Positions 8,491 through 18,446 of a stretch of 64,000 bases of DNA are shown piece after piece. The stretch comes from Ignavibacteriales bacterium. Lineage in GTDB: Bacteria; Bacteroidota; Ignavibacteria; Ignavibacteriales; Ignavibacteriaceae. Each line of letters begins with the position of its first letter. Position 1 is the first letter of the stretch. The translations under genes were made by a program, and so were the position numbers. Below the pieces are notes generated by a model that had not been told where the DNA came from, made no database searches, and saw only the letters and a program-made list of their open reading frames with translations. Location of the stretch: contig JADJIA010000007.1 of NCBI GenBank assembly GCA_016707285.1, positions 141,419 through 205,418 on the forward strand, read 5' to 3'.

Positions 8491-9383
8491 ATCCCCAGCT
8501 CTTCCTGCATTATTCTAAAAGTTTCTTCCATCTGTGTGGGAGAGTAGCCAAATTCTGTTTCGGCTTTCAGTGTCACGAGTCCTGAATTTAATGGTCTTTT
8601 TGCCGGTTGTTTGAGGTCGGGGGTAACAATCTTATCAACAAGTGACCCGTCAAGTTTAAAGAAATCAACAATTCGCATTGTGAAATCGTAACGGGAGAGG
8701 AATTCTCTTCCACCGATATTATAAATACCAAATTTTCTGAATTCAATAACCTGAGAGATGGCTCTGACGAGATCATCGAGATAAGTCGGGTTATTTATCT
8801 GATCTGTTACAATTCTTATTCTTTCCCCTTTTCTGAGAGATTCAACAACCCAGCGGACAAAATCGAGTCGTCCTTTTGTTATCACACCATAAAGTACATT
8901 AGTTCTTAGAATAGTATAAAGTGCGTTGGAAATTTTAAGAGCATTTTCACCTGCAAGTTTTGTTCTTCCGTAATAGCCCACAGGGTTGGGTTTATCTCCC
9001 TCCGCATATTGTCCCTTAATTCCATCAAAGATATAATCTGATGAGAGATGGATAATGTGTGCATCGCAGTTTCTGGCACCTTCAGCCATATACTCTACCG
9101 CCTTCACATTGATATTCCAGGCGGTTTCGCGTTCCGATTCCGATTTATCAACATTTGTGAAGGCAGCGGCATTAATTATAAAATCAGGGAAAAAATCTGA
9201 AATTACTTTTTTTACCTCATCTCTTTTTGTGATGTCGCATCTTACATAAGTGGCAGAGGGATCATAAAAGTCACCTTCCACTGATGAGCAAAGCACGGTA
9301 TAACCAAGTTTTTTTGCGAAATATTCGTAACATCTTTGTCCGAGCATTCCGGTGGCACCAAAAATGAGGATTTTATTTTTCAT
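8487..9383 (-). CDS. RmlD-like NAD(P)-dependent sugar reductase (SDR family)
   Basis: A 298-residue extended short-chain dehydrogenase resembling dTDP-4-dehydrorhamnose reductase (RmlD/RfbD). The Rossmann motif GATGMLG is at the N-terminus, INAAAFTNVDKSE and HLSSDYIFDG follow, and the YxxxK catalytic pair is in YYGRTKLAGE. A dTDP-rhamnose pathway role is possible, but no rmlA, B or C gene is in the window, so the substrate is open. The ATG at 9383 starts directly at the Rossmann strand; an upstream ATG at 9398 would add five residues. It overlaps the end of the PfkB kinase gene, so the two are probably co-transcribed. Confidence 0.83.
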   Translation of the reverse strand: MKNKILIFGATGMLGQRCYEYFAKKLGYTVLCSSVEGDFYDPSATYVRCDITKRDEVKKVISDFFPDFIINAAAFTNVDKSESERETAWNINVKAVEYMAEGARNCDAHIIHLSSDYIFDGIKGQYAEGDKPNPVGYYGRTKLAGENALKISNALYTILRTNVLYGVITKGRLDFVRWVVESLRKGERIRIVTDQINNPTYLDDLVRAISQVIEFRKFGIYNIGGREFLSRYDFTMRIVDFFKLDGSLVDKIVTPDLKQPAKRPLNSGLVTLKAETEFGYSPTQMEETFRIMQEELGI

Positions 9384-10272
9384 ATAATAGGGTATCAATA
9401 TCGTTTTTCAAATTTTTAATAAGGGCAGTTGAATCATAAGTGGACACTGCAGCCCCGGCAGCATTTGCGTAATAAAGTGATTTTATCGGGTCATTGTTTG
9501 CGAGAAATGACATAAAATAAGTTGCTCCAAACAAGTCACCACAGCCGACTTTGTTTATAGTCGTAACCGGGTGGGCTTTGGCAAAAATGGAGTTGGTCTC
9601 GCCTTCAATTTTGTAATACATCCTGGAACCAAGATTACCCTTGGTAACCAAAACAATTTTCACTCCCAAATTTAAGATATTTTCGACTATCAATTCTTCC
9701 GTTTCGGCGGTACCACAACACATTATCTCTGTTTCATTGGCTTGAAGGATGTCAACGGAGGAAAGCCACTCATCAATGTTTTCAATTTTTGCAAATTCTC
9801 TTGTGCCATCAGATTTCATCGGGCGCGTTAGAGAATGAATATCCAGAAAGACAGGAGAGTTGATAGTGGATTTTAATCCCTTCAAAGCCTCACAATCCAG
9901 ATCATATCCTGTTATAAGATTAACGAGGATGCCGTCAAAATTCATATCAACAATTTTTGTTGTATCAAATTTAATTGGATCGGTCAGGTTTTCATATTTT
10001 TCATCCCGCTCGCCGTGCTCTTTGATAAATAGATGGATAACGGGAAGTTTCTCCACCCGGTTAACCAATTCAAGATTAAAGCCGTTATAAAGGGGAAAAT
10101 AATGGTGCTTTTGGGTTTCGGACATGTTTGTCAGAAGGTAACATTTATCCTCATGACCCATAAGTGCATCAACCGCCGAGGCGGTATAAAACAGTCCACC
10201 CGGTTGGTTAAGAATTGCATCACCCGAGTGAATAAAATCTTCAACGGAGGAACCAACAATGAGAAGTTTCAT
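9373..10272 (-). CDS. PfkB family carbohydrate kinase
   Basis: A 299-residue ribokinase/PfkB-family sugar kinase. The C-terminal signature reads NKVGCGDLFGATYF: the catalytic Asp and anion-hole glycines are kept although the usual GAGD has Cys in place of Ala. ILVTKGNLGSRMYY and LQANETEIMCCG are the expected adenine-side and DxxxxNExE-like elements. Substrate is unknown; pairing with an RmlD-like reductase downstream suggests sugar or nucleoside metabolism. It is divergent from the TPR-CHAT gene, with a perfect inverted repeat between them (10297-10320). Confidence 0.82.
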   Translation of the reverse strand: MKLLIVGSSVEDFIHSGDAILNQPGGLFYTASAVDALMGHEDKCYLLTNMSETQKHHYFPLYNGFNLELVNRVEKLPVIHLFIKEHGERDEKYENLTDPIKFDTTKIVDMNFDGILVNLITGYDLDCEALKGLKSTINSPVFLDIHSLTRPMKSDGTREFAKIENIDEWLSSVDILQANETEIMCCGTAETEELIVENILNLGVKIVLVTKGNLGSRMYYKIEGETNSIFAKAHPVTTINKVGCGDLFGATYFMSFLANNDPIKSLYYANAAGAAVSTYDSTALIKNLKNDIDTLLYEK

Positions 10273-10296
10273 GAAAATCCTGATTTTAATTTAGTC

Positions 10297-10320
10297 AAAT
10301 ATAGTAGAATTACTATATTT
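10297..10320. promoter_or_regulatory. Perfect inverted repeat in a divergent promoter region
   Basis: AAATATAGTA and TACTATATTT form a perfect 10-base inverted repeat around the 4-base loop GAAT. It lies in the 93-base gap between the divergent PfkB kinase and TPR-CHAT genes, so it is placed to act as an operator for either or both. AT-rich composition makes chance symmetry possible. No regulator gene is adjacent. Confidence 0.35.
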
Positions 10321-10365
10321 ATGGGTCGATAACTGAATTTTACAAATTTTGTGATGCCAAATTTT

Positions 10366-13300
10366 ATGAAAAAACTCTCACTTATATTTTCACTTCTATT
10401 AATCTTTTCACAGGTAAATTTTGCCCAAAATGAAAATGACAGTGTATTTATCTATTTCGAAAAAGGTGTGGAAGCGTATGCACAGGGAGATGCGATGGGA
10501 GCAATTTCACTTTTTGAGAGGACAATCGAATTGATGGGAGATGGAAATTATGGAGATGTCCCCGGTCGATCCTGGTTTCTGATGGGCGATTGTTACCGAA
10601 GTATCAATGATCTTAATATGGCTGAAGAGTGTTTTAAAAAGGCTGAGAAAAATTTCAGGGAAGTAAATTCTCTGGAAGTGCTTGGTTATGTTTTTAAGGG
10701 TTACGGAGATATTTTGTTGAGCAAAGGACTCACAGTTGAATCGGAGAAAAACTATTTAGAATCGCTTAATTATTTTAATGATTCAACTGATATAGTTGCC
10801 ATTGGACTTGTACTTAACAGTCTCGCGAATATCTATTTAAATCAGGGAGACAACCAAAAAGCTGTTCAATTTTTTATGGAGGCTTCAAGATATTACGAAG
10901 CAGCCGATTTGGAAATGGGGAGGGGGGAAGTCAATTATGGATTGGGTCTGGCTGCTGCAAATCAAGGGAATAACACAGAAGCCGAAAGCTATTTCATCAA
11001 AGCACGCGAACATTTTATCAAAGCAAATTACAGACTGGGTGAAGGGAATGTGCATTACGGGTTGGGGGTTGTATGGATGAACACAGGTAAAAATGAGGCT
11101 GCAATTGAAGAAAATATAAGAGCTATTGCAATATTCAAAGAATTTAACTTTATTCTCGGAATGGGGAATGCCTATTCAAATCTCGGTTTACTCGCCGGCA
11201 ATATCAGCAGTTTTGATGATGCAAAAATTTATAATGATTCAGCTTTAATCTGTTTTGCACAATTAAATTATATAATTGGTGAAGGGTCGGTGTATCTAAA
11301 TTATGGTGCTTTGAGTATCAACACTGGTGAACACAACAGGGCACTTGAATATTACGACAAGGCGATCGAACTCCATATAAAAGCAGGATATAATCTTGGA
11401 ATCGGAAAAGGTTATCAGGGAATTGCAACAGTTGCTCTAAATACGGGTGATAATAAAAAAGCTGAAGAAGCGGCAAACAAAGCGATTGAATATTTTGAAC
11501 TTGCCGGTTTTAAATCCGGAGCAGGAAATATTTATGAGTTACTCGCTTCGATGAATATGAACGCCGGAAACCTTGACAAAGCTGAAGAATTATTGGCAAA
11601 AGCAATTAAATACTATCGTGATGCAGATTTTATAATCGGTATGGGCAACTCTCACTACACTCTCGGACAAATTGCCGTTATCAAAGGTAACTACACAAAA
11701 GCCATGGTAGAAAATCAGAAGGCTATTCTTTATTATGAAAAATCCGGTTATCTGCTGGGTCTTGGAAATGTAAACTTCATCCTGGGTCAAATATCCCTGA
11801 TCTCGGAAGGGGATATTGATGGTGTGATAGCTTATAATAACAATGCGGAAAAGTTTTATATCGAAGCCAAATACACTCTCGGTCTCGGTAAAGTTGCCTA
11901 TAGCAAGGGGACTCTCTATTTCATCCAGGAAAAATACGATGAGGCAGTAGAGGAGATTAAAACAGCTCTAAAATATTTTTCTGCATCTGATTATGGATTT
12001 TTCCAAATTTTGGGGCATTTTGCACTCGCCGATATTTATATGCAGCAACCGGGCAAAAAAGCACTTGCACTTGATGGACTAAAGCAGGCAATTGAACAGC
12101 TTGAAAAATTCCGCTCAAATCTTGTAAGACAGGAGGACAGAACAAGTTTTTACGAAAAGTTTTCAGCATACTTGCAATTTTCTGTTGTTTCGGCAATCTC
12201 GCTCAATGAGCCTGCTCTTGCTTTCAGATATCTTGAAAACATTAAAAGTAGAACACTGAATGAACTTCTTACCGAAAGAAGTGTAAATCTTGCCTCAAAA
12301 ATTGAGCCTGAACTTTTGCTTGAGAGAAACCGGCTCGAGAAGTTGATAACCTCTTTGAAAACGGGAATGTTTACCCACTCTCTCGATGAAATTGAGGCAA
12401 ACAAACAACAACTTAAACTGTATGAAGATCAACTCGATAAATTGATTTTTGAGATCAGGACAAAAAATCCTGCTTTTGCAGCGGTGGAATATCCAAAATC
12501 GATGGAAATTGAAAAAATCAGGGAATTGCTCGACGATGATGAAGTGGTACTTCAATATTTCCTGGGAGTCGAAAATTCCTGGCTCTTTTTAAATTCAAAA
12601 GACAATTTTGAAATAATTCCACTCGGAGCCACAGAAGATTCGATTGCGCAGTTTGGAAGCATATTTCTGGATGGATTAAGACGAAATAAATTTGACAAAA
12701 ACATCCCGGTTGCAGATATGGACATCGAAGAGGAAATATCGCTTGATGCTGCCAAAAAATTGTATGCCATATTGATTAAACCTGTAGAACAAAAATTTAG
12801 AAAAGATGTCAAACTTACAATAATTCCTGACGGGATATTAAATCTGATTCCATTTGAAGTTTTGGTTGATGATTCCCTTTATCTGATAGAAAAACACTCA
12901 ATCAACTATTTTCAATCTGCTACTTTAATGGCGCTCATGAGGACAGACCTTAAAAAGGAACACAAAAGCAGAGGCTTTGCAGGTTTTGGTGATCCTGTTT
13001 ATGATCTTGAAAATTTTAACAAAGGGGCTGATGAGAGAGGCGTTAAGATCGCTCAACGAGGAGATGGAAAATATGAAGATATTGTGGAGGAAGAATTCAG
13101 CAGAGCAGGCCTTACACTTTTCCGTTTGAGAGGGACGGGTGAGGAGATAAATGGAATTGCAGATGTTTTCCGCAGCAAAGGTGAACCGGTAAATATAAAA
13201 CTTCGTAAAGATGCAAATGAAGAAAATGCAAAACTTGAAGAGCTAAAAAATTACAGATATATCGTTTTTGCATGTCACGGGATAATCAACCCGGGGTTTC

Positions 13301-13680
13301 AAAGTCTTGCGCTCGCAGTGGAGGACAGTTTAACACGGACCGAAGATGGATATTTAACATTTGAAGAGATGTTAAATCTTGATTGGGATGCCGAACTTGT
13401 GGTTTTGTCTGCCTGTCAAACCGGAACGGGAGAGTTAAAACGGACAGAGGGAGTAGTTGGACTCACGCGGGCTGTAATGTATGCCGGGGCGGATGCCGTA
13501 ACCGTAAGTCTGTGGAATGTAAGTGATAAAGGTACAAAAGAGTTGATGATTGGCTTTTTTGAAAACCTTATAAACAAAAATCTTACCAAAACAGAAGCAC
13601 TCAGGCAATCAAAACTCTCCTTTATCAAAAAAGGCACACGACCTTATTATTGGTCACCGTTTGTGATATATGGGGAGTAG
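10366..13680 (+). CDS. Secreted TPR-CHAT protein (caspase-like peptidase domain)
   Basis: A 1104-residue protein with three parts. A signal peptide comes first (MKKLSLIFSLLLIFSQVNFA). About 13-14 tetratricopeptide repeats of roughly 40 residues follow, strikingly uniform with LGxGNxxYxLG at each junction (about residues 25-600). A C-terminal CHAT domain (about 750-1104) holds the caspase-like dyad: His971 in FACHGIIN and Cys1017 in LSACQTGTGEL, then AVMYAGADAVTVSLWNVSD. CHAT proteins are peptidases or their relatives in bacterial signalling and defence. The signal peptide points to a periplasmic or exported location. No target or adaptor gene is next to it. The ATG at 10366 starts the signal peptide; GTG 10351 and ATG 10354 are in-frame alternatives. 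Confidence 0.9.
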   Translation: MKKLSLIFSLLLIFSQVNFAQNENDSVFIYFEKGVEAYAQGDAMGAISLFERTIELMGDGNYGDVPGRSWFLMGDCYRSINDLNMAEECFKKAEKNFREVNSLEVLGYVFKGYGDILLSKGLTVESEKNYLESLNYFNDSTDIVAIGLVLNSLANIYLNQGDNQKAVQFFMEASRYYEAADLEMGRGEVNYGLGLAAANQGNNTEAESYFIKAREHFIKANYRLGEGNVHYGLGVVWMNTGKNEAAIEENIRAIAIFKEFNFILGMGNAYSNLGLLAGNISSFDDAKIYNDSALICFAQLNYIIGEGSVYLNYGALSINTGEHNRALEYYDKAIELHIKAGYNLGIGKGYQGIATVALNTGDNKKAEEAANKAIEYFELAGFKSGAGNIYELLASMNMNAGNLDKAEELLAKAIKYYRDADFIIGMGNSHYTLGQIAVIKGNYTKAMVENQKAILYYEKSGYLLGLGNVNFILGQISLISEGDIDGVIAYNNNAEKFYIEAKYTLGLGKVAYSKGTLYFIQEKYDEAVEEIKTALKYFSASDYGFFQILGHFALADIYMQQPGKKALALDGLKQAIEQLEKFRSNLVRQEDRTSFYEKFSAYLQFSVVSAISLNEPALAFRYLENIKSRTLNELLTERSVNLASKIEPELLLERNRLEKLITSLKTGMFTHSLDEIEANKQQLKLYEDQLDKLIFEIRTKNPAFAAVEYPKSMEIEKIRELLDDDEVVLQYFLGVENSWLFLNSKDNFEIIPLGATEDSIAQFGSIFLDGLRRNKFDKNIPVADMDIEEEISLDAAKKLYAILIKPVEQKFRKDVKLTIIPDGILNLIPFEVLVDDSLYLIEKHSINYFQSATLMALMRTDLKKEHKSRGFAGFGDPVYDLENFNKGADERGVKIAQRGDGKYEDIVEEEFSRAGLTLFRLRGTGEEINGIADVFRSKGEPVNIKLRKDANEENAKLEELKNYRYIVFACHGIINPGFQSLALAVEDSLTRTEDGYLTFEEMLNLDWDAELVVLSACQTGTGELKRTEGVVGLTRAVMYAGADAVTVSLWNVSDKGTKELMIGFFENLINKNLTKTEALRQSKLSFIKKGTRPYYWSPFVIYGE

Positions 13681-13684
13681 AGAC

Positions 13685-13875
13685 AATTATTAATTATTAA
13701 TTATTAATTATGGGATTGATGGGGGTGGGTGCAGATTTTATAATCCAATGGTGAAAGTTTAATAAAAAAGGCTGCCCCTTTCGAGACAGCCTTTATAAAC
13801 ATTTAATATTTATCGGGGATTAGTGATCTAATTATATAGAAATAATACCTGATAATTAATATTTAATAATTAAAA
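13685..13875. repeat. AT-rich short tandem arms around a terminator
   Basis: A stretch built of ATTATTA heptamers (13685-13711) and a related but less regular stretch (13851-13875, overlapping the last codons of the receptor gene) flank the hairpin terminator at 13764-13797. Because the sequences are nearly self-complementary the two arms can pair with each other. A similar layout occurs at 20784-20920. Confidence 0.45.
13764..13797 (-). terminator. Rho-independent terminator of the outer-membrane receptor gene
   Basis: On the minus strand AAAGGCTG and CAGCCTTT form a perfect 8-base-pair stem with a 12-base loop (TCTCGAAAGGGG), followed by a run of T. It lies about 75 bases after the stop of the minus-strand receptor gene. 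The stem is symmetrical, so it may also limit read-through from the plus-strand CHAT gene. Confidence 0.8.
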
Positions 13876-16320
13876 CGCATTCTCATCCATTCCACCTTCA
13901 CCGGGTTTTCTTTGCTGCTTTTTGAAGCTGTTGAATACATAAGTAAGACCCACATACACATTTCGTGAATCATTTTTTCTGTAATTCGAGAGATCAAAAT
14001 TAGTGCCGGTAGTGGTCATGTTCCACTTCATTGTATTGAAGAGATCGGAGACTCTGATTGAAAGTGAGAGATTGCCATCGAAGAAATCCTGTTTGTAAGC
14101 AAGGTCCATAAAATACATCTCGTCAGTTCTTCCTTGACCTGAAACATTGGGTGCGTTGTAGTTGAAGAACAGTTGCATACTTGCTCCCTCAAAAAGATTG
14201 AGGGAAGAGATTAGTTTTGCTGTCCAACTGTAGTCATCCGAAGCGATTGTGGTGATTCCTGATTGTCCATTCACCTGAGTTCTGAAATAGGAAAAGCTTG
14301 GATTTAGTCTGAATCCGGGAAGAATTTCGCCTCCGGCGCTTACTTCAAAACCGGTGCTCTTTTGAGTTGCAATATTATCCCATGTGGATTCTGTTGTTCC
14401 ATTGTTGCCCAATCTCGTGAAGAAGTTGATAGCATCGTTGGTTTGACGATAAAACAGACTCGTCATAAAATTGAGTTTCCCCATAAAAAGAGAATAACCA
14501 AGCTCATAAGAATCGGTGAATTGTGGGTCCAGGTTGGGATTTCCATAACTGATATTCAGTGAGTCGGTATTATCGATGAACGGGTTAATCTGTCTTGGGT
14601 TTGGTCTGTCAACTCTTCTGCTGTAGTTGGCTTTAATTTCTTGAGCCATTGCCGGAGACCAGGTTAAGTAAACTGACGGGAAAAAGTCGGTGTAATTTTT
14701 ATTTACATCAACATTGGTTTTATCAGTTTTTCCTTCAGTTGTTGTGTTTTCAGCTCTGATACCCGCCTGATACTTAAAATCACCAAAACTTCCGGTGTAG
14801 ATAAGGAATGCAGCATGAATCTGCTCTTTCATCTTAAAAGTATTTGATTGGTTGCTATTAAATATCCAGTTATTTGTTCCCGCATCACCATTAAAATATT
14901 CAACTGCTGAGTTGAGATCACGGACGGTACTTTTAAGACCGGTCTCTATTTTACCGGTGTTATCGAACATTGGCATTGTGAAATTAACGGAACCAACTAA
15001 AAATTCGAACTTGTTTTTAGAGTCGTTTCGAGTACGGGAAACCGCGCTGTTGTTAAACTTGTCAATATTTGCAAAACTGCCAAGATTAACATCATTTCTC
15101 GAATATGTTACATCTGCAGTAAGCTCCGTATTTTTATCGAGAAAAGATCTTTTATAGTTAAGTGAATAGTTCTGATTCTGGAAATCTCTTGCACCTTCTG
15201 AATATCTCTCATAAAACTCGGTTGGGGAGTTGGAGGAGATTGAAGTGTTTTGGGATTTAAATGCGTTGTTGAATTCAAATTTTCTATAGTTTCCCTGAAG
15301 GGTAAGAGTATTAAAATCATCAAGGAAATAGTCAAAACCCAAATTGTAGTTACTCATATTCATGGTAAAGTTACCGGTGGACACCTGATTCAGGGAGTTT
15401 GTAAATCCCGGATAAGATGCAAAACGGGTTGAATTACCATCGTTCATAAAGTTGTTGATTCTAAAATCAAAATTTCCAAAGAAATTGACATGCTCAAGTT
15501 TATAATTCAAATTAACCGAAGAATTATACTTGTCATTTGTTCCCACATTGGAAGAAATCATTCCGTTGATTCCAAGGTTGCTTTTCTTTTTTAGTTTAAT
15601 ATTTACAATTCCGGCAGTTCCTTCAGCATCGTATTTGGCAGATGGATTGGTTACCAATTCAATTGATTCAATAGAACCTGCGGGGATGGAGGCAAGAATA
15701 TCGCCAATCGACTGACCACCTGTGTTTGCAGGCCTGCCATCTATCAAAATTTTAACATTACCGTTTCCACGGAGTGTAAGGTTTCCATCGATATCAACTG
15801 TAACAGCGGGAACATTTCTTAAAACATCAGCGGCATTTCCACCTGCGGAAGCGATGTTTTTATCAACATTTATAACGATTTTATCTAAATTGTTAATTAT
15901 TCCATCTTTTTCACCGGTTACGAGAACTTCATCCGTGGTAAGACCTGATGGATTAATTTTAATTGTGCCAAGATTAACTGAAATACTTTTGGGAGTTACC
16001 ATAATTGAATCGACAACCACTTTGTCGTAACCAATAAAAGTAATCTCGGCAGTATAAAAGCCATACGGGACTGCGGATAATTTAAAAGCACCCGTTACAT
16101 CAGAAACGGTACCGTTTACAAGAGCATTATCTTTTTTACGATAGATTACAAAATTCCCGTATTCTACGGGTTTTCCTGACTTGGAATCGATTAAAACACC
16201 GGATATTTCACCTGAAGGGTCGGCGCCACCCGGAGTATTTGTTGGTTTTTTCTGCTGGCTGATACCATCAGAGAACATAACTAACACGGCGACTATTGCT
16301 ATAAAAAACTTCTGTTTCAT
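13870..16320 (-). CDS. Outer-membrane beta-barrel receptor (TonB-dependent-receptor-like)
   Basis: An 816-residue outer-membrane protein of the OMP_b-brl_3 type found throughout Bacteroidetes. Order: signal peptide (residues 1-21), a carboxypeptidase-regulatory-like beta-sandwich (about 36-120; GVLIDSKSGKPVEYGNFVIY), a plug domain (about 150-245; NVPAVTVDIDGNLTLRGNG, ILIDGRPAN and VTNPSAKYDAEGTAGIVNI), and a long barrel. The segment GYSLFMGKLNFMTSLFYRQT and the C-terminus NVYVGLTYVFNSFKKQQ are barrel strands. The very last residues after the barrel are charged rather than a terminal Phe. Ligand is unknown. It is divergent from the efflux operon that follows, with 247 bases between the starts. 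Confidence 0.85.
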   Translation of the reverse strand: MKQKFFIAIVAVLVMFSDGISQQKKPTNTPGGADPSGEISGVLIDSKSGKPVEYGNFVIYRKKDNALVNGTVSDVTGAFKLSAVPYGFYTAEITFIGYDKVVVDSIMVTPKSISVNLGTIKINPSGLTTDEVLVTGEKDGIINNLDKIVINVDKNIASAGGNAADVLRNVPAVTVDIDGNLTLRGNGNVKILIDGRPANTGGQSIGDILASIPAGSIESIELVTNPSAKYDAEGTAGIVNIKLKKKSNLGINGMISSNVGTNDKYNSSVNLNYKLEHVNFFGNFDFRINNFMNDGNSTRFASYPGFTNSLNQVSTGNFTMNMSNYNLGFDYFLDDFNTLTLQGNYRKFEFNNAFKSQNTSISSNSPTEFYERYSEGARDFQNQNYSLNYKRSFLDKNTELTADVTYSRNDVNLGSFANIDKFNNSAVSRTRNDSKNKFEFLVGSVNFTMPMFDNTGKIETGLKSTVRDLNSAVEYFNGDAGTNNWIFNSNQSNTFKMKEQIHAAFLIYTGSFGDFKYQAGIRAENTTTEGKTDKTNVDVNKNYTDFFPSVYLTWSPAMAQEIKANYSRRVDRPNPRQINPFIDNTDSLNISYGNPNLDPQFTDSYELGYSLFMGKLNFMTSLFYRQTNDAINFFTRLGNNGTTESTWDNIATQKSTGFEVSAGGEILPGFRLNPSFSYFRTQVNGQSGITTIASDDYSWTAKLISSLNLFEGASMQLFFNYNAPNVSGQGRTDEMYFMDLAYKQDFFDGNLSLSIRVSDLFNTMKWNMTTTGTNFDLSNYRKNDSRNVYVGLTYVFNSFKKQQRKPGEGGMDENAF

Positions 16321-16567
16321 TTTCCTCGGTACAAATTGTTTACAAATCTTAATAATTTGACATGCAAAATCTTGAAAAGATTAATCTTCTTGAAGATTTT
16401 CTGTTAAACGGTTCAATGAATAAACAAGCGGTTAAGATGATTGGTTTCGAATCTTTAGTTTTATATTCATTATTTATGTTTTTTTAATGAATATTATTTT
16501 ATTTTTGTAAACTATTTTAATCTGATTAACAAGTCCACATCAGGAATAACCATTCGAGAAATTATTT

Positions 16568-17752
16568 ATGTCTGAAAAAGAAATGGATCTCTCCTCTCTA
16601 AAAATTGACAGAGCACAGCGAAAAAATCCGGAGACCCGTGGAAAATACATTAAAACAGGGATTATTGTCCTTTTGTTTGCAGCTATTGCCTATACCTTAT
16701 TCTACTTTTTTGGCGATATTTTTGATCCGCCACTTGAAGTGAAGATGACCACTGCCATAATGCAGACACCGACCGAAAGTGAGGCACTTCTCACCGGCAA
16801 CGGATATGTGGTTGCCCAGAGAAAAGCTTCAATCGCATCAAAAGCAATGGGCAGATTAGTGTATCTAAAAGTGGTTGAAGGAGACAGAGTCAGGAAAGGT
16901 GAAGTAATTGGTCGCCTTGAAGACACAGATATCCTTGCCCAGATAGCCCAGGCGGAAGCGAATGTGAAATTAGCAGAAACTGATCTTAGAGAAGCTGAAA
17001 ACAACTATAAAAGGGTTAAACAGCTTTTTGATAAATCTGTGGCTACGGAGATGGAAGTTGATGCCGCTGAGACAAGATTAAAAAGAGTTGTGGCAGGAAT
17101 TGAACTTGCCAGAATGCAAATTAAAACACTAAAAGTTGATCTTGAAAACACCCTTATCAGAGCGCCATTTGATGGTACGGTTTTAACTAAAAATGCTGAA
17201 GTTGGTGAGGTTGTGTCACCTCTTTCCGGTGGTGCAAATTCAAGAGCGGCTGTTGTAACAATTGCCGACATGAATTCACTCCAGGTGGAAGCTGATGTAG
17301 CAGAAGCCAATATCGACAAAGTTCAGATGAATATGGAGTGTATCATCTACCTTGATGCATATCCTGATAACGGATATCCGGGATTTGTGGATAAGATCGT
17401 TCCAACTGCGGACAGATCAAAAGCAACCGTACTTGTGAAAATTGGGTTTAAGGGTCTCGATAACAAGGTTCTCCCCGAGATGCGGGCGAGAGTATCATTT
17501 ATGGCGGAAGAGGTTAAAGTAACCAACGAAAAATCATTTCTTGCCGTTCCGGTTACTGCAATTGTAACCAAAGGTGATAAAAAATATGTATTAAAAGTGT
17601 CAGATGACAAAATTGTGGAAGTACCGGTGACTTTGGGGAAAGACTACGGTATTACAGTGGAAATAAAAACCGGACTGGCAGAAGGCGACAAGGTTGTTGA
17701 AAAACCGGGAAAAGAGCTTGTTCCAGGACTAAAAGTGAAGATAAAACAATAA
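16568..17752 (+). CDS. HlyD/MacA-type periplasmic adaptor subunit
   Basis: A 394-residue membrane fusion protein. A single N-terminal membrane anchor (about residues 30-50) is followed by a biotinyl-lipoyl-like half (KASIASKAMGRLVYLKV, EGDRVRKGEVIGRLED), an alpha-helical hairpin (about 120-195), the second lipoyl half (LIRAPFDGTVLTKNAEVGE) and a beta-barrel/membrane-proximal region ending in GLAEGDKVVEKPG. It bridges an inner-membrane ABC transporter to the outer membrane. It is the first of four genes with the ATPase and two FtsX-like permeases, spaced 10 or fewer bases apart, so this is a MacAB-like system. No outer-membrane TolC gene is in the operon. Confidence 0.9.
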   Translation: MSEKEMDLSSLKIDRAQRKNPETRGKYIKTGIIVLLFAAIAYTLFYFFGDIFDPPLEVKMTTAIMQTPTESEALLTGNGYVVAQRKASIASKAMGRLVYLKVVEGDRVRKGEVIGRLEDTDILAQIAQAEANVKLAETDLREAENNYKRVKQLFDKSVATEMEVDAAETRLKRVVAGIELARMQIKTLKVDLENTLIRAPFDGTVLTKNAEVGEVVSPLSGGANSRAAVVTIADMNSLQVEADVAEANIDKVQMNMECIIYLDAYPDNGYPGFVDKIVPTADRSKATVLVKIGFKGLDNKVLPEMRARVSFMAEEVKVTNEKSFLAVPVTAIVTKGDKKYVLKVSDDKIVEVPVTLGKDYGITVEIKTGLAEGDKVVEKPGKELVPGLKVKIKQ

Positions 17753-17762
17753 CAGGTAGAAT

Positions 17763-18446
17763 ATGTCAACATTAATAGAGGTAACAAACCTTCAGAAATC
17801 ATACTGGAGGAACAACATTGAAATTCCCGTTCTTAACAAGTTAAATCTTGGTGTTGAGAGTGGTGAGTTTCTTGCGCTTATGGGTCCATCCGGCTCCGGA
17901 AAAACCACACTTTTAAATTTGATCGCCGGGATAGACAGACCAACAGAGGGAAAAATCACCATAGACGGGAGTGATATCGCAAAGATGAGCGAATCCAATC
18001 TCGCAAAATGGAGATCAGCAAATATCGGTTTCATATTTCAGTTTTATAATCTTATACCTGTTTTAACTGCTTATGAAAATGTTGAACTTCCTCTGCTCCT
18101 TACAAAATTGAAAAAGGATGAAAGAAAAAAACATGTTGAGACAGCTTTAACCATTGTGGGATTGGGCGATAGAATGCATCACTCTCCAAAACAGCTCTCC
18201 GGTGGTCAGGAGCAGCGGGTTGCAATTGCCAGAGCGATAGTTACTGATCCGCTGATTCTTGTGGCAGATGAGCCTACGGGAGATCTCGATAAAAATTCAG
18301 CAACAGAGATTTTGAATCTTATGGAGAAACTGAATAAAGAGTATAAAAAGACAATCGTAATGGTAACACATGATCCTCATGCCGCAGAAAGAGCCGGCAG
18401 GATACTTCATCTTGAGAAAGGTGAACTGGTTAAGGAGACCGTATGA
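17763..18446 (+). CDS. ABC transporter ATP-binding protein, MacB/LolD type
   Basis: A 227-residue ATPase with every expected motif: Walker [10 protein letters not shown] (residues 41-49), Q-loop in [20 protein letters not shown], signature [15 protein letters not shown], Walker [14 protein letters not shown] and H-loop VMVTHD. The signature has Gln-Glu-Gln where LSGGQQQR is common. It belongs to the MacB/LolD/FtsE subgroup that powers FtsX-like permeases without carrying substrate through the membrane. Its stop codon overlaps the start of the first permease by four bases. Confidence 0.95.
   Translation: MSTLIEVTNLQKSYWRNNIEIPVLNKLNLGVESGEFLALMGPSGSGKTTLLNLIAGIDRPTEGKITIDGSDIAKMSESNLAKWRSANIGFIFQFYNLIPVLTAYENVELPLLLTKLKKDERKKHVETALTIVGLGDRMHHSPKQLSGGQEQRVAIARAIVTDPLILVADEPTGDLDKNSATEILNLMEKLNKEYKKTIVMVTHDPHAAERAGRILHLEKGELVKETV

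Noticed and set aside
10366..13680. TPR-CHAT as part of a type III-E CRISPR-Cas (Craspase) system
   Set aside because: No gRAMP/Cas7-11-type gene or repeat array lies near it, and the protein has a signal peptide.
16366..16400. Inverted repeat AAAATCTT/AAGATTTT between receptor and efflux operon
   Set aside because: Short arms in an AT-rich region; chance symmetry is likely, and no regulator is adjacent.
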